DNA from: Luethyella okanaganae
GTDB lineage: Bacteria; Actinomycetota; Actinomycetes; Actinomycetales; Microbacteriaceae
DNA length: 64,000 nucleotides
Reading direction: 5' to 3'
Assembly (NCBI RefSeq): GCF_042660285.1
Contig: NZ_JBHSTP010000001.1
Span: 1,426,001-1,490,000 of the forward strand
Shown: positions 24,547 to 33,267 of the stretch, piece after piece
Layout of the letters: the number at the start of each line of letters is the position of its first letter
Numbering within the stretch: position 1 is the stretch's first letter
The notes under the pieces: model-generated
The model's input: the letters and a program-made list of their open reading frames with translations, nothing else
Told to the model about the DNA's origin: nothing
Database searches by the model: none
Program-made: the position numbers and the translations under genes

Positions 24547-25476
24547 CTAAAACAGCTTCTTCTCGGCCAACCAGCCCTTGGCGATCGTGTCGGCCGACTC
24601 CTGCTCGTTCACGCTGAGCGAGTTGAGCGCGACGAGATCGGATGCGCTCAGTGCCGCCTGAACCTTGTTGACGACCGCTGCGGCTTCATCCGTCACCCCG
24701 TCGCCGGCGAGGGGGACGACGTGGGATGCCAGGAACAGGCCCTTGGGGTCCTCGAGCGTCACGAGGTTGTTCGCCTTGATGTTGGGATCCGCACTGTAGA
24801 TGTTGACCACTTGAACGGTTCCGTCCTTGAGCGCCTGCTGGGTGAGGGGTCCGCCGCTGTCCTCGATCGCGATGAAGCCGATCGTGACGCCATAGGTGGC
24901 CTTGAGCCCTTTCGGACCGTAAGGACGGGTCTCCAACTCGGAGTTGCCGCCGAGCGTGAGGGGGGTGGTGACCGAGGCGAGATCCCCGATCGAGGTCAGC
25001 TTGTTGGCGTCGGCGAACTCCTTGGTCACGACGTAGGAGTCCTGATCGGTTGCCGCGGCCTGATCGAGGACACGGAGACCTTTCGGCAGGGCGTCGGCGA
25101 GCGCGGCGTACACGTCGTCGCTCGTGCGTGCTTGGGTGTCGGGAACGTAGTACTGCAGCAGGTTGCCCGTGTACTCGGGGAACAGGTCGACCTCGCCGTT
25201 CTCGAGCGACGGAAGATAGGCGTCCCGTTGACCGATGTTGAACTTGCGCTCGACCGTGAACCCGTTGGCCTCGAGGGCCTGCGCGTAGATCTCGGCGATG
25301 ATCTCGTTGGAATAGTACTGCTGCGAGCCGACGACGATGGCGCCGGAGGATCCGCCGGCAGAATCGGTGCTGGCGGCGCCCAACGGGTTGCCGGATGCGC
25401 AACCGGCCAGGGCCGCGACCGCCAGGGCCGCGACGGCACCGACGAACGCGAGCCGGCCTCTTCGTGCTGTGAACAT
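24547..25476 (-). CDS. Osmoprotectant-type ABC importer, substrate-binding lipoprotein (ProX/OpuCC-like)
   Basis: The 309-residue protein has a lipoprotein signal peptide with lipobox LAGC at 23-26, then an OpuAC-type binding domain (IVVGSQQYYSNEIIAEIYAQ, DLFPEYTGNLLQYY). The family binds glycine betaine, choline or carnitine; the exact ligand is not readable. The start is the ATG at 25476; the longer frame to 26190 is a shadow of the permease gene. It is the last of four genes in the order ATPase, permease, permease, binding protein. Confidence 0.9.
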   Translation of the reverse strand: MFTARRGRLAFVGAVAALAVAALAGCASGNPLGAASTDSAGGSSGAIVVGSQQYYSNEIIAEIYAQALEANGFTVERKFNIGQRDAYLPSLENGEVDLFPEYTGNLLQYYVPDTQARTSDDVYAALADALPKGLRVLDQAAATDQDSYVVTKEFADANKLTSIGDLASVTTPLTLGGNSELETRPYGPKGLKATYGVTIGFIAIEDSGGPLTQQALKDGTVQVVNIYSADPNIKANNLVTLEDPKGLFLASHVVPLAGDGVTDEAAAVVNKVQAALSASDLVALNSLSVNEQESADTIAKGWLAEKKLF

Positions 25477-25478
25477 GG

Positions 25479-26216
25479 TTATTTCCCTTTCTCGATGGGG
25501 TATGTCACCGCCGTGCGTGGCCGAGACGGCCGCACACGGACCATCTTCGCGCGACCCGCGGACACTCCATGCGGAACCACGGCCTTCTGGGTAACGCTGA
25601 AGAGTCCCTCGAGCACGAGGGCGAGCGCGGTGACGACGATGGAGGCTCCGAGCATCTCGATGTAGTTCTTCGTGCTGATGCCGTGGAAGATGTAGCCACC
25701 CAGTGCACCGCCGCCGACGTAGGCGGCGAGCGTCGCGGTCGCGACCACCTGGAGCACGCCGGCGCGGATGCCTCCGATGAGCAACGGCATCCCGAGCGGG
25801 ATCTCGACCGTGACCAGAATCTGCCACTCGGTCATGCCGACCGCGCGCGCCGCGTCGATCGTCAAGCGGTCGATCGCCTCGATCCCTGCATAGGCGCCGG
25901 CGAGCAGCGGCGGTATCGCGAGGATCACGAAGGCGAGCAGAGGCGCCTTGAAGCCGATGCCGAGCCCCAGGGCGAACAGGATGAGGATGCCGAGACTCGG
26001 CAGCGCACGCATACCCCCCGTGAACGAGACCGCCAGCTCGCGCCCCCTGCCGGTGTGACCTATCAGATAGCCGGCCGGGAGTGCTATGACGGCGGCGATC
26101 AGCACGGCACCGAAGGTGTAACCGAGATGTTCGGCGATGCGCGTCGGCAGTGCGTTCTGCCCGGAGTGGGCGGCCGGATCGAAGATCCATGCGATCGCGG
26201 CAAGAAACAGAGTCAT
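25479..26216 (-). CDS. ABC importer permease (OpuCB/ProW-like), second
   Basis: The 245-residue membrane protein has about five or six helices and the binding-protein-dependent permease motif in the cytoplasmic loop (DAARAVGMTEWQILVTVEIP). The C-terminal 30 residues are basic and non-conserved. It begins with the ATG at 26216, overlapping the stop of the upstream permease (ATGA), and ends 2 bases before the binding-protein gene. It likely forms a heterodimeric channel with the other permease. Confidence 0.9.
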   Translation of the reverse strand: MTLFLAAIAWIFDPAAHSGQNALPTRIAEHLGYTFGAVLIAAVIALPAGYLIGHTGRGRELAVSFTGGMRALPSLGILILFALGLGIGFKAPLLAFVILAIPPLLAGAYAGIEAIDRLTIDAARAVGMTEWQILVTVEIPLGMPLLIGGIRAGVLQVVATATLAAYVGGGALGGYIFHGISTKNYIEMLGASIVVTALALVLEGLFSVTQKAVVPHGVSAGRAKMVRVRPSRPRTAVTYPIEKGK

Positions 26217-26902
26217 CCGATACCCGCCGCCTCCGAGACCCGCAATGTCGTCGGCGACGCAGCGCGCCGGTGCCGACGGTTCCAGGGCAGAAGGAAGGTG
26301 CCGAGCGCGACGAGCGCCAGGTCGAAGATCAGGGCGATGAGCACTGTTGCGATGATTCCGCTCGCCACCTCGATCGGAATGTTCCGCTGGAATCCGTTGA
26401 GGAACAGGTAGCCGAGGCTCGTCACCCCGATCACCGAGCCGACGGTGACGAGGCTCACCGTGCTCACCGAGACGACGCGCAGGCCAGCGAGGAGCACGGG
26501 TCCTGCGAGCGGCAGCTCGACCAGCCAGAACCGTTGCCACGCCGAATAGCCCACCCCCGTCGCGGACTGGCGCACGTCGGCGTCGACCGAGTCGAGCGCA
26601 TCCGCGGTCGCGCGCAGCATGAGCGCGACCGCGTAGATCGTGAGAGCTATGACGACGTTGACGGAGTCGAGGATGCTCGTGCCGATGACCGCGGGAAGCG
26701 CAATGAACATCGCGAGCGACGGCACCGTGAACAACACGGTCGCGGTCGTGAACAGCACGCTGCGGCCGACCTGGTACCGATGAGCGAGCCAGCCCAGCGG
26801 CAGGGAGATCGCGAAACCGAGCACGACGGGAAGCACGCTGAGCGCGACATGGGCCAGCGAAAGCTGCCAGACCAGATCGAGGTTCGACCACAGCCAGTTC
26901 AC
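26213..26902 (-). CDS. ABC importer permease (OpuCD/ProW-like), first
   Basis: The 229-residue permease has an N-terminal helix (about 12-35), further helices and the permease loop motif (VRQSATGVGYSAWQRFWLVE). The GTG start at 26902 overlaps the ATPase stop and the stop overlaps the next permease, so all four genes appear translationally coupled. Two separate permease genes plus one ATPase and one lipoprotein is the OpuC-type arrangement. Confidence 0.9.
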   Translation of the reverse strand: MNWLWSNLDLVWQLSLAHVALSVLPVVLGFAISLPLGWLAHRYQVGRSVLFTTATVLFTVPSLAMFIALPAVIGTSILDSVNVVIALTIYAVALMLRATADALDSVDADVRQSATGVGYSAWQRFWLVELPLAGPVLLAGLRVVSVSTVSLVTVGSVIGVTSLGYLFLNGFQRNIPIEVASGIIATVLIALIFDLALVALGTFLLPWNRRHRRAASPTTLRVSEAAGIG

Positions 26903-27711
26903 GAAGCGAGCACTCCGGCCGGGCGCCCCTCGGAGTCCACGACGAGCCGGCGCCCGTCGATCTCGGTGAGGTGCAACGCCCGCCGCCCGCGATCTGCTCC
27001 GATGAAACTGGCGACGAAGTCGTCGGCCGGCTGCGCCAGAATCTCGCTCGGTGTGCCGATCTGGGCGACCCGTCCGCCCGTCTTGAGGATCGCGACCTGG
27101 TCGCCGAGCAGAAACGCCTCGTCGATGTCGTGCGTCACGAACACGACGGTTTTGTCGAGTTCGCCCTGCAACCGCAGCAATTCCTGCTGGAGTTCAGCGC
27201 GAACGAGCGGATCGACGGCTCCGAATGGCTCGTCCATGAGCAGAATGTTGGGATCTACGGCGAGTCCACGCGCTACGCCGACCCGCTGCTGCTGCCCGCC
27301 CGACAACTGACTCGGGTACTTGTCGGCGAGCGAGCGATCCAGCCCGACCGTGTCCAGCAGCGTGAGCGCGTGCGCACGTGCCTCGCGTTTGCGAGTACCG
27401 CGCAGCATCGGGACGGTCGCGACGTTGTCGACGACCTTGCGGTGCGGCAACAGCCCCGAGTTCTGCATGACGTAGCCGATGCTGCGACGAAGTTTGACCG
27501 GGTCGACCGTCGAGACATCCGTGTCGTCGATCGCGATGGTGCCGCTCGTCGGGTCGACCATGCGGTTGATCATGCGCAACAGGGTCGTCTTGCCAGACCC
27601 GGATGAGCCCACGAGAACCGTCGTCTTGCGGGACGGGATCACAAGACTGAAGTCCTCGACGGCAAGCGTGCCGTCGGGGAATCGTTTCGTCACCGAGCGG
27701 AACTCGATCAT
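26899..27711 (-). CDS. ABC importer ATPase (OpuCA/ProV-like)
   Basis: The 270-residue ATPase has Walker A VGSSGSGKTTLLRM, the Q-loop in GYVMQNSGLLPH, signature LSGGQQQRVGVARGLA and Walker B ILLMDEPFGAVD. OpuCA often carries C-terminal CBS domains for ionic-strength sensing; this protein ends about 40 residues after the core, so CBS domains are absent. The ATG at 27711 is preferred over the open frame to 27765 because it begins the conserved MIEFRSVTKRF. First gene of the importer operon, 95 bases downstream of the TetR gene. Confidence 0.92.
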   Translation of the reverse strand: MIEFRSVTKRFPDGTLAVEDFSLVIPSRKTTVLVGSSGSGKTTLLRMINRMVDPTSGTIAIDDTDVSTVDPVKLRRSIGYVMQNSGLLPHRKVVDNVATVPMLRGTRKREARAHALTLLDTVGLDRSLADKYPSQLSGGQQQRVGVARGLAVDPNILLMDEPFGAVDPLVRAELQQELLRLQGELDKTVVFVTHDIDEAFLLGDQVAILKTGGRVAQIGTPSEILAQPADDFVASFIGADRGRRALHLTEIDGRRLVVDSEGRPAGVLAS

Positions 27712-27806
27712 AGGTGGCTCATTCCTCGAATGGGTCGGATCAACACGTGCCAGAGGTCTACACAAACACCATTCGGTGCGTGAGCGAAAGGAGATCGTGA
27801 AAAATG

Positions 27807-28496
27807 TCAGGATCGACGCGCTCGCCCGTCGTCCGGACTATGCGTCGACGATGTTCCGTAGTGGCTGACGAGGTAAGCGTGCATGATCGAACGGCATTCG
27901 GCGATGAACCGTTCGTCGCCATGCGGGTCGGTCACAAAAGCCCGTGAGAGCAGGGCGTCCGCCATCTCCACGATGACTTCGAGACGGAAGGTGAGCTCCG
28001 GTCCGCCGGGCAGGCCGAACTCCTCGGCGAGTACGTTCGCGAGCCGGTAGGCGAAGAACCCGGCCTCGATGTCCTCTCCGGGCAGCGGGGCGCGTTCGCG
28101 ATCGGCGAAATGGATGATCCGGAACCCGGCCTCTGTGCGGTAGAGATCCACGAACGCCGTAACCGTGCAATCGATAGCATCCCACCAGTTCGACGGGTTC
28201 CGGCCGATCATCTCATTGGCGACGCGCAGACGGAACCGCTGCACCGAACGATCGCGCAGGGCATGCAGCACCGCCACCCGGTCCGGGAAATACCGGTAGA
28301 CGGTGCCGATTGAGGCACCCGCTCTCTCGGCGATCATCGCGGTCGTGACGCGATCGAAGCCGACCTCGTCGACAACCTCCGCTGCCGCATCGAGAAGCGC
28401 ATTCAAGCGCTCCGCACTTCGCTGCTGCATCGGCTCCGTCCGTACAGCCAATGCTGCACTCGGATCGTCCGCCCCAATTAGGTCCCCTACCGGCAC
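27807..28496 (-). CDS. TetR-family transcriptional regulator
   Basis: The 229-residue protein has a TetR helix-turn-helix at about 27-75 (RLNALLDAAAEVVDEVGFDR ... GASIGTVYRYFPDRVAVLHA) and an all-helical ligand domain. The GTG at 28496 is preceded by GGAGGAAAC, an excellent ribosome site, so it is preferred over the frame open to 28667. It lies upstream of the importer operon in the same direction and divergent from the App1 gene; either may be its target. A CAACT-N2-AGTTG dyad lies just upstream. Ligand unknown. Confidence 0.9.
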   Translation of the reverse strand: MPVGDLIGADDPSAALAVRTEPMQQRSAERLNALLDAAAEVVDEVGFDRVTTAMIAERAGASIGTVYRYFPDRVAVLHALRDRSVQRFRLRVANEMIGRNPSNWWDAIDCTVTAFVDLYRTEAGFRIIHFADRERAPLPGEDIEAGFFAYRLANVLAEEFGLPGGPELTFRLEVIVEMADALLSRAFVTDPHGDERFIAECRSIMHAYLVSHYGTSSTHSPDDGRARRS

Positions 28497-28520
28497 GTTT
28501 CCTCCTCGACATACGAAATT

Positions 28521-28532
28521 CAACTCTAGTTG
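28521..28532. promoter_or_regulatory. Candidate TetR operator
   Basis: CAACTCTAGTTG is a perfect dyad of 5-bp arms with a 2-base centre in the TetR/App1 divergent gap. On the minus strand it overlaps TAGAGT, which could be the -10 of the TetR gene, as expected for autoregulation. Short, so chance is possible. Confidence 0.4.
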
Positions 28533-28600
28533 GGATTCCTCCACATTGCTCCAATATCTGACAGTGCGGCGAAGACGGGGCGACGTGAAAGACTGAGGTC

Positions 28601-29677
28601 GTGGCCGAGACCCCCGAACCCCAGCCGGTGCGCCCCGCCCGCGCAGCGACCCCGCACGGCGCTGCACGCGTCGAGGACTGGGTGCACGAGCGCAGGGAAC
28701 GTTGGGCCCGCAAACGCGGCCACCGTCCCACGGTCATCCCGTACTCCGGCTACGGTTCCACCGAGTGGGCGCGCATCCTGTGCCGGGTGCTGCTCTCCCG
28801 CCCCGTCTCGGAGGGATCGGGATCAGAGCGCGTCCTGCGGCGACGCCAGCGGCGACGCGAGCAGGGCATCCGAGGCTGGCGCAGTTTCACGAGTGTCCCG
28901 TTGGGATACGTCACCGTGCGGATCGAGGTCGATGGCACTGTGATCGAGGTTCGCTCCGACCGTGGCGGGGTGGTCGACGCCGTCGTTCCCGTCGGCCTCA
29001 CCCCCGGCTGGCACTCGGCGACCTTAACGGCGGGCGGCTCTGCCCCCGTCGAGGCTCCCATCTACGTGGTCGATCCCGCCGTGCGCTTCGGCGTCATCTC
29101 CGACGTCGACGACACCGTCATGGTCACCGTGCTCCCACGGCCCTTGCTCGCGGCCTGGAACACTTTCGTGCTCGACGAGCACGCCCGCATTCCCACCTCG
29201 GGGATGGCCGTGCTGCTCGAACGCCTCGCGAACTCGCACGCGGGCGCACCGGTGATCTATCTGTCGACGGGAGCCTGGAACGTCGCCCCGACCCTGACCC
29301 GCTTCCTGTCCCGCAATCTCTACCCGGCCGGTGCCCTGTTGCTGACGGATTGGGGGCCGACCCACGATCGCTGGTTCCGCAGCGGACAGGACCACAAGCG
29401 CGTCAATCTCATGCGGCTCGCCGAGGAGTTCCCCGACATCCGCTGGCTCCTGGTCGGCGACGACGGCCAGCACGACGAGGACATCTACGGCGAGTTCGCG
29501 ACCAGGCGACCGCGGAACGTCGCCGCCGTCGCCATCCGGCAGCTTTCGACCGGCGAGGCGGTTCTGGCCGGCGGGCGCTCCAAGGCGGAGGCCCGCCGCG
29601 ACACGGGCGTGCCATGGGTCTACGCTCCTGACGGCTCCGGCCTCGCCGACCAGCTCACCGAACTTGGTTTCCTCTAG
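28601..29677 (+). CDS. App1-like phosphatase-domain protein (DUF2183)
   Basis: The 358-residue protein has a basic N-terminal region (about 30-90), a beta-rich middle and a C-terminal HAD-type domain starting at ISDVDDTVM (DxDxT-like, Asp168 and Asp170). Later motifs are VIYLSTGAWN and WLLVGDDGQHDEDIY. Yeast App1 is a phosphatidate phosphatase; bacterial members are uncharacterised. The GTG at 28601 starts the protein. Its last 23 bases overlap the end of the convergent pyrD. Confidence 0.87.
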   Translation: MAETPEPQPVRPARAATPHGAARVEDWVHERRERWARKRGHRPTVIPYSGYGSTEWARILCRVLLSRPVSEGSGSERVLRRRQRRREQGIRGWRSFTSVPLGYVTVRIEVDGTVIEVRSDRGGVVDAVVPVGLTPGWHSATLTAGGSAPVEAPIYVVDPAVRFGVISDVDDTVMVTVLPRPLLAAWNTFVLDEHARIPTSGMAVLLERLANSHAGAPVIYLSTGAWNVAPTLTRFLSRNLYPAGALLLTDWGPTHDRWFRSGQDHKRVNLMRLAEEFPDIRWLLVGDDGQHDEDIYGEFATRRPRNVAAVAIRQLSTGEAVLAGGRSKAEARRDTGVPWVYAPDGSGLADQLTELGFL

Positions 29678-30716
29678 CCGACCGGCCCGCGATCGCGAGC
29701 CGTTCCAGGCCGCGGTTGACCTGCATCGCCCAGAGCGGACCTCGGTACAGGAACGCCGTGTATCCCTGCACGAGCGTGGCGCCCGCGTCGAGCCGTGCTC
29801 TGACGTCCTCGGCGGTCTCGACACCGCCCACCGAGATCACGCACAAGGCGTCGGGGACGTTCGCGCGGATGAGTCGGAGCACCGCGAGCGATCGCTCCGC
29901 GAGCGGTGCTCCTGAGAGCCCCCCGGCACCGGCCGCCTCTACAACGGGCGCCGGGGTGCGAAGTCCCCCTCGGGCCACCGTCGTATTCGTGGCGATGATA
30001 CCGTCGAGGCCGAGGTCGACGACGAGCCTGGCGACTTTGCGCAGCTCCTCGTCGAGCAGGTCCGGTGCGATCTTCACGAGCAACGGCGTCGATCCGGATG
30101 CCTCCTTGACCGCAGCCAGGAGCGGAGCGAGCAACTCGAGCTCTTGCAGTCCGCGCAGTCCAGGGGTGTTGGGCGAACTCACGTTCACGACGAGATAGTC
30201 TGCGACGGGCGCGAGGGCGCGCGCACTCGACAGATAGTCCTCCGTCGCGTCGGCGACGGCGGTCACGCGGCTCTTACCGATGTTCACGCCGAGCACCGGC
30301 CGCACCCGAGTGGCACGTACCCGCGAGAGCCGCTCGCGCGCCGCGCTCGACCCGCCGTTGTTGAAGCCCATCCGATTGATCACGGCCCGGTCGGAGACAA
30401 GGCGGAACAGACGCGGTCTCTCATTGCCCGGCTGAGCGTGTGCCGTGAGCGTGCCGACCTCGACGTGTCCGAAGCCGAGCTGTCCGAGGCCGACGACGGC
30501 CTTGCCATCTTTGTCGAATCCGGCGGCGAGCCCGAATGGCGTCTCGAAATGCAGTCCGAGAGCCTGCACCGAGAGGTCGCTGCGCGGGCGGGTGAAGCGG
30601 TGCACGAGACGACCGAAGCCCAGAACCGGGAGCGCCCGGATCACGCTGAAGGCGAGGTGGTGGGCACGCTCGGGGTCGAGCCTGGACAGGACGAGAGAAA
30701 AGAGGATGCGATACAT
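29655..30716 (-). CDS. pyrD: Dihydroorotate dehydrogenase, quinone-dependent (class 2)
   Basis: The 353-residue enzyme has the class 2 N-terminal membrane-associating helix (MYRILFSLVLSRLDPERAHH), AAGFDKDGKA, catalytic-serine region VNVSSPNTPGLRGLQ, and FMN-site motifs IGVGG-like (ISVGGVETAED) and GYTAFLYRGP. It oxidises dihydroorotate to orotate, passing electrons to quinone. It lies 49 bases after nrdR. No other pyr genes are near. Confidence 0.95.
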   Translation of the reverse strand: MYRILFSLVLSRLDPERAHHLAFSVIRALPVLGFGRLVHRFTRPRSDLSVQALGLHFETPFGLAAGFDKDGKAVVGLGQLGFGHVEVGTLTAHAQPGNERPRLFRLVSDRAVINRMGFNNGGSSAARERLSRVRATRVRPVLGVNIGKSRVTAVADATEDYLSSARALAPVADYLVVNVSSPNTPGLRGLQELELLAPLLAAVKEASGSTPLLVKIAPDLLDEELRKVARLVVDLGLDGIIATNTTVARGGLRTPAPVVEAAGAGGLSGAPLAERSLAVLRLIRANVPDALCVISVGGVETAEDVRARLDAGATLVQGYTAFLYRGPLWAMQVNRGLERLAIAGRSARGNQVR

Positions 30717-30765
30717 GGCGCTGTAAGATTACCGGGCGCGACGGCCGACCGGCCTCCGCCCCGGC

Positions 30766-31239
30766 CTACTCCTGCGGTCTCGCGGGCAGCCTGCCGTGCT
30801 CGACACGCAGCTGATCGATGGCCGACTCGAAGTCGTCGAGTGATTCGAACGCTTGATAGACGCTTGCGAAACGGAGATAGGCGACCTCGTCGAGGTCTCG
30901 CAGCGGCGACAGGATGGCGAGGCCGATGTCGTTCGCCTCGATCTGCGAGGCACCCGTCGAGCGGATCGTCTCCTCCACCTTCTGCGCCAGCACGGCGAGG
31001 TCGGAGTCGGTCACGGGGCGACCCTGACAAGCCTTGCGCACACCGAGAACGACCTTTTCGCGGCTGAACGGCTCGACGACCCCGCTGCGTTTGATCACGC
31101 TGAGGCTGGCTGTCTCGGTCGTGCTGAAACGACGACCGCATTCCGGGCATTGCCGACGGCGACGGATCGAGAGGCCGTCATCGCTCGTGCGGGAGTCGAT
31201 GACCCGGGAGTCCGGGTGGCGGCAGAACGGACAGAACAT
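30766..31239 (-). CDS. nrdR: NrdR, ribonucleotide reductase repressor
   Basis: The 157-residue protein has a zinc ribbon (Cys3, Cys6, Cys31, Cys34) and an ATP-cone domain at about 46-136. NrdR represses nrd operons when dATP is bound. The C-terminal region (about 145-157) is variable. TAGGCT lies nine bases before the ATG, so the leader is absent or very short. Likely co-transcribed with pyrD. NrdR boxes for its targets lie outside this window. Confidence 0.96.
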   Translation of the reverse strand: MFCPFCRHPDSRVIDSRTSDDGLSIRRRRQCPECGRRFSTTETASLSVIKRSGVVEPFSREKVVLGVRKACQGRPVTDSDLAVLAQKVEETIRSTGASQIEANDIGLAILSPLRDLDEVAYLRFASVYQAFESLDDFESAIDQLRVEHGRLPARPQE

Positions 31240-31301
31240 CGTGGCTCAAGCCTAGCGCGATGCGAGAGGCGCCCGGCTGCGACGCCCGTCTCGGTCCTGA
31301 A

Positions 31302-32606
31302 TCAGGCGAACCGCGCGGCGACGGCATCGCCATGCGCCGGAAGCGCCTCAGCAGTCGACAGGGCGGCGATGTGATCGGCCACCTCACGCAGCGCCTCGCG
31401 GCTGTAGCTGACGATCTGCTGCGAGCGCAGGAACGTCGACGCGCCGAGACCAGCGGAGAAGCGTGCCTGCCCGCCCGTCGGGAGCACATGGTTCGAACCG
31501 GCGGCGTAGTCGCCGAGGCTGACGGGCGAATTCGGGCCGAGGAAGATCGCCCCGGCGTTCTCGATCAGCACGAGCGTCGTCTCCGGTTCGGAGGTCTGGA
31601 TCTCGAGGTGCTCTGGGCCGAAGGCGTTGCTGAATGCCGCGGCCACCCCGAGGTCGTCGACGAGGACGATCGCGGACTGAGTGCCGCCGAGAGCCGCGGT
31701 GACCCGCCCGCTGTGTGCCGTACTCTCCGCGAGTTCCCCGAGCTTCTCCTCGACGGCGACGGCCAGATCGGCCGAGTCGGTGACGAGCACGGCGGCGGCG
31801 AGTTCGTCGTGCTCGGCCTGGCTCACGAGATCGGCTGCGATGAGCGAGGGGTCGGCTGCGGCATCCGCAATGACGAGGATGTCTGTGGGACCGGCTTCTG
31901 CGTCGATACCGGCCTGCCCTCGGATGAGCCGCTTCGCCGCCGCGACGTAGACATTGCCGGGGCCGGTGACGAGCTGCACCGGATCCAGGCCGATGGCGGG
32001 CACGCCGTAGGCGAGCGCAGCAACGGCCCCCGCTCCACCCATCGCGTAGATCTCTGCGATGCCGAGCAGACCCGCGACCGCGAGGATCGTCGGGTGCACC
32101 CGACCATCGAACGCGTTCTGCGGCGGCGAGGCGAGCGCGATCGAGCCGACCCCGGCGACCTGAGCCGGAACCACGTTCATGACGACACTCGACGGGTAGA
32201 CGGCCTTGCCGCCGGGAACGTACAGTCCGACGCGACCGATCGGCTGCCAGCGCTGCAGAATGGTCGCTCCATCGGCGAGAGTCGTCGTCACTGCCGGAGG
32301 CACCTGAGCGGCGCTCGCACGGCGCACGCGGCGGATGGTCTCCTCGATGGCACGGCGCACGGCGGGGTCGAGAGCCGCCACCGCCTGGTCGACATGCTCG
32401 GCTGGCACCCGGACGGCCTCCGGCCGCACCCGGTCGAGCCGCTCCGCCTGGTCGAGGAGCGCGACTTCGCCGCGTGCCCGCACGTCGGCGATGAGTTCGG
32501 CGGCGATCTCGCTGGCGGCCGAGACGTCGGTGGCCGCTCGCGGCACGGCTGCGAGCAGTTCGGCTGGACTAAGCTGAAGTCCCCGGAGGTCGATGTTCTG
32601 GATCAT
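31302..32606 (-). CDS. hisD: Histidinol dehydrogenase
   Basis: The 434-residue protein has HisD signatures including the core VTGPGNVYVAAAKRLIRGQA, metal-site residues in LVSQAEHDELAAA, and GASTFLRSQQIVSYSREAL near the C-terminus. It makes histidine from histidinol. The ATG at 32606 has GGGG upstream and starts the conserved IQNIDLRG; the frame to 32738 is a non-conserved extension. Other his genes are not downstream here; nrdR follows after 62 bases. Divergent from the flavin reductase. Confidence 0.96.
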   Translation of the reverse strand: MIQNIDLRGLQLSPAELLAAVPRAATDVSAASEIAAELIADVRARGEVALLDQAERLDRVRPEAVRVPAEHVDQAVAALDPAVRRAIEETIRRVRRASAAQVPPAVTTTLADGATILQRWQPIGRVGLYVPGGKAVYPSSVVMNVVPAQVAGVGSIALASPPQNAFDGRVHPTILAVAGLLGIAEIYAMGGAGAVAALAYGVPAIGLDPVQLVTGPGNVYVAAAKRLIRGQAGIDAEAGPTDILVIADAAADPSLIAADLVSQAEHDELAAAVLVTDSADLAVAVEEKLGELAESTAHSGRVTAALGGTQSAIVLVDDLGVAAAFSNAFGPEHLEIQTSEPETTLVLIENAGAIFLGPNSPVSLGDYAAGSNHVLPTGGQARFSAGLGASTFLRSQQIVSYSREALREVADHIAALSTAEALPAHGDAVAARFA

Positions 32607-32686
32607 GGCCCCTTCAGTGTATTGGCTGACGCCCACGCGAACGGTCCGGGGAATACCGCAGGTCTCTCCATGATTGATGCAGACGT

Positions 32687-33241
32687 ATGAACGAGACACC
32701 GACTCCTCCCGTGACCGAGTTCTCCGCCGCCGCGGCACCGGCTGCTGGTGCGGCGACCCCGGAGGATCTCCTCGCCTTCAAGCGAGCGTTCCGGCGGCAC
32801 GCCTCGGGCGTAGCGGTCATCACGGCGCTCGATCCTGATGGCAACCCCGTCGGCTTCACGGCGACCTCGCTCGCGTCCCTCTCGGCGGTTCCTCCGCTGG
32901 CGACCTTCAACATGGCACGGTCCTCCAGCACGTGGCGCGCGATCGCCGAGACGGATCGCGTCGCCATCCACATGCTCGGTGTGCGCAACCGTCCGGTCGC
33001 CGAGAAGATGGCCGGCGACAACGCCCAGCGCTTCATCGGCGATCATTGGCGCGCGGGACCCGGCGGTCTGCCGATCCTCGACGACGTGACCTCGTGGATG
33101 GTGGGCAGAATCGTCGAGCGACTGCACGTGCACAACAACGCCGTGATTGTCGTCCACATCGAGGCTGGCGAGCTCGGCGACGACGACGCTCCCCTGCTCT
33201 ATCACAAACGTCAGTACCGTACCCCTGGCGACGTGGTCTGA
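32687..33241 (+). CDS. Flavin reductase-like FMN-binding protein
   Basis: The 184-residue protein has a short Pro/Ala-rich N-terminus and then the FMN-binding split-barrel domain of flavin reductases (FKRAFRRHASGVAVITALD, GFTATSLASLSAVPPLATFN). Such proteins supply reduced flavin to a monooxygenase or act alone as NAD(P)H:flavin reductases. No monooxygenase gene is adjacent, so the partner is unknown. Monocistronic; converges on dnaE with a 26-base gap. Confidence 0.86.
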   Translation: MNETPTPPVTEFSAAAAPAAGAATPEDLLAFKRAFRRHASGVAVITALDPDGNPVGFTATSLASLSAVPPLATFNMARSSSTWRAIAETDRVAIHMLGVRNRPVAEKMAGDNAQRFIGDHWRAGPGGLPILDDVTSWMVGRIVERLHVHNNAVIVVHIEAGELGDDDAPLLYHKRQYRTPGDVV

Positions 33242-33267
33242 GCGGCCGGAGCGGGAACGCCGCACGG

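Noticed and set aside
25477..26190. Fusion of the binding lipoprotein with an upstream 238-residue segment
   Set aside because: The lipobox signal peptide begins at 25476; the upstream part is a frame shadow of the permease.
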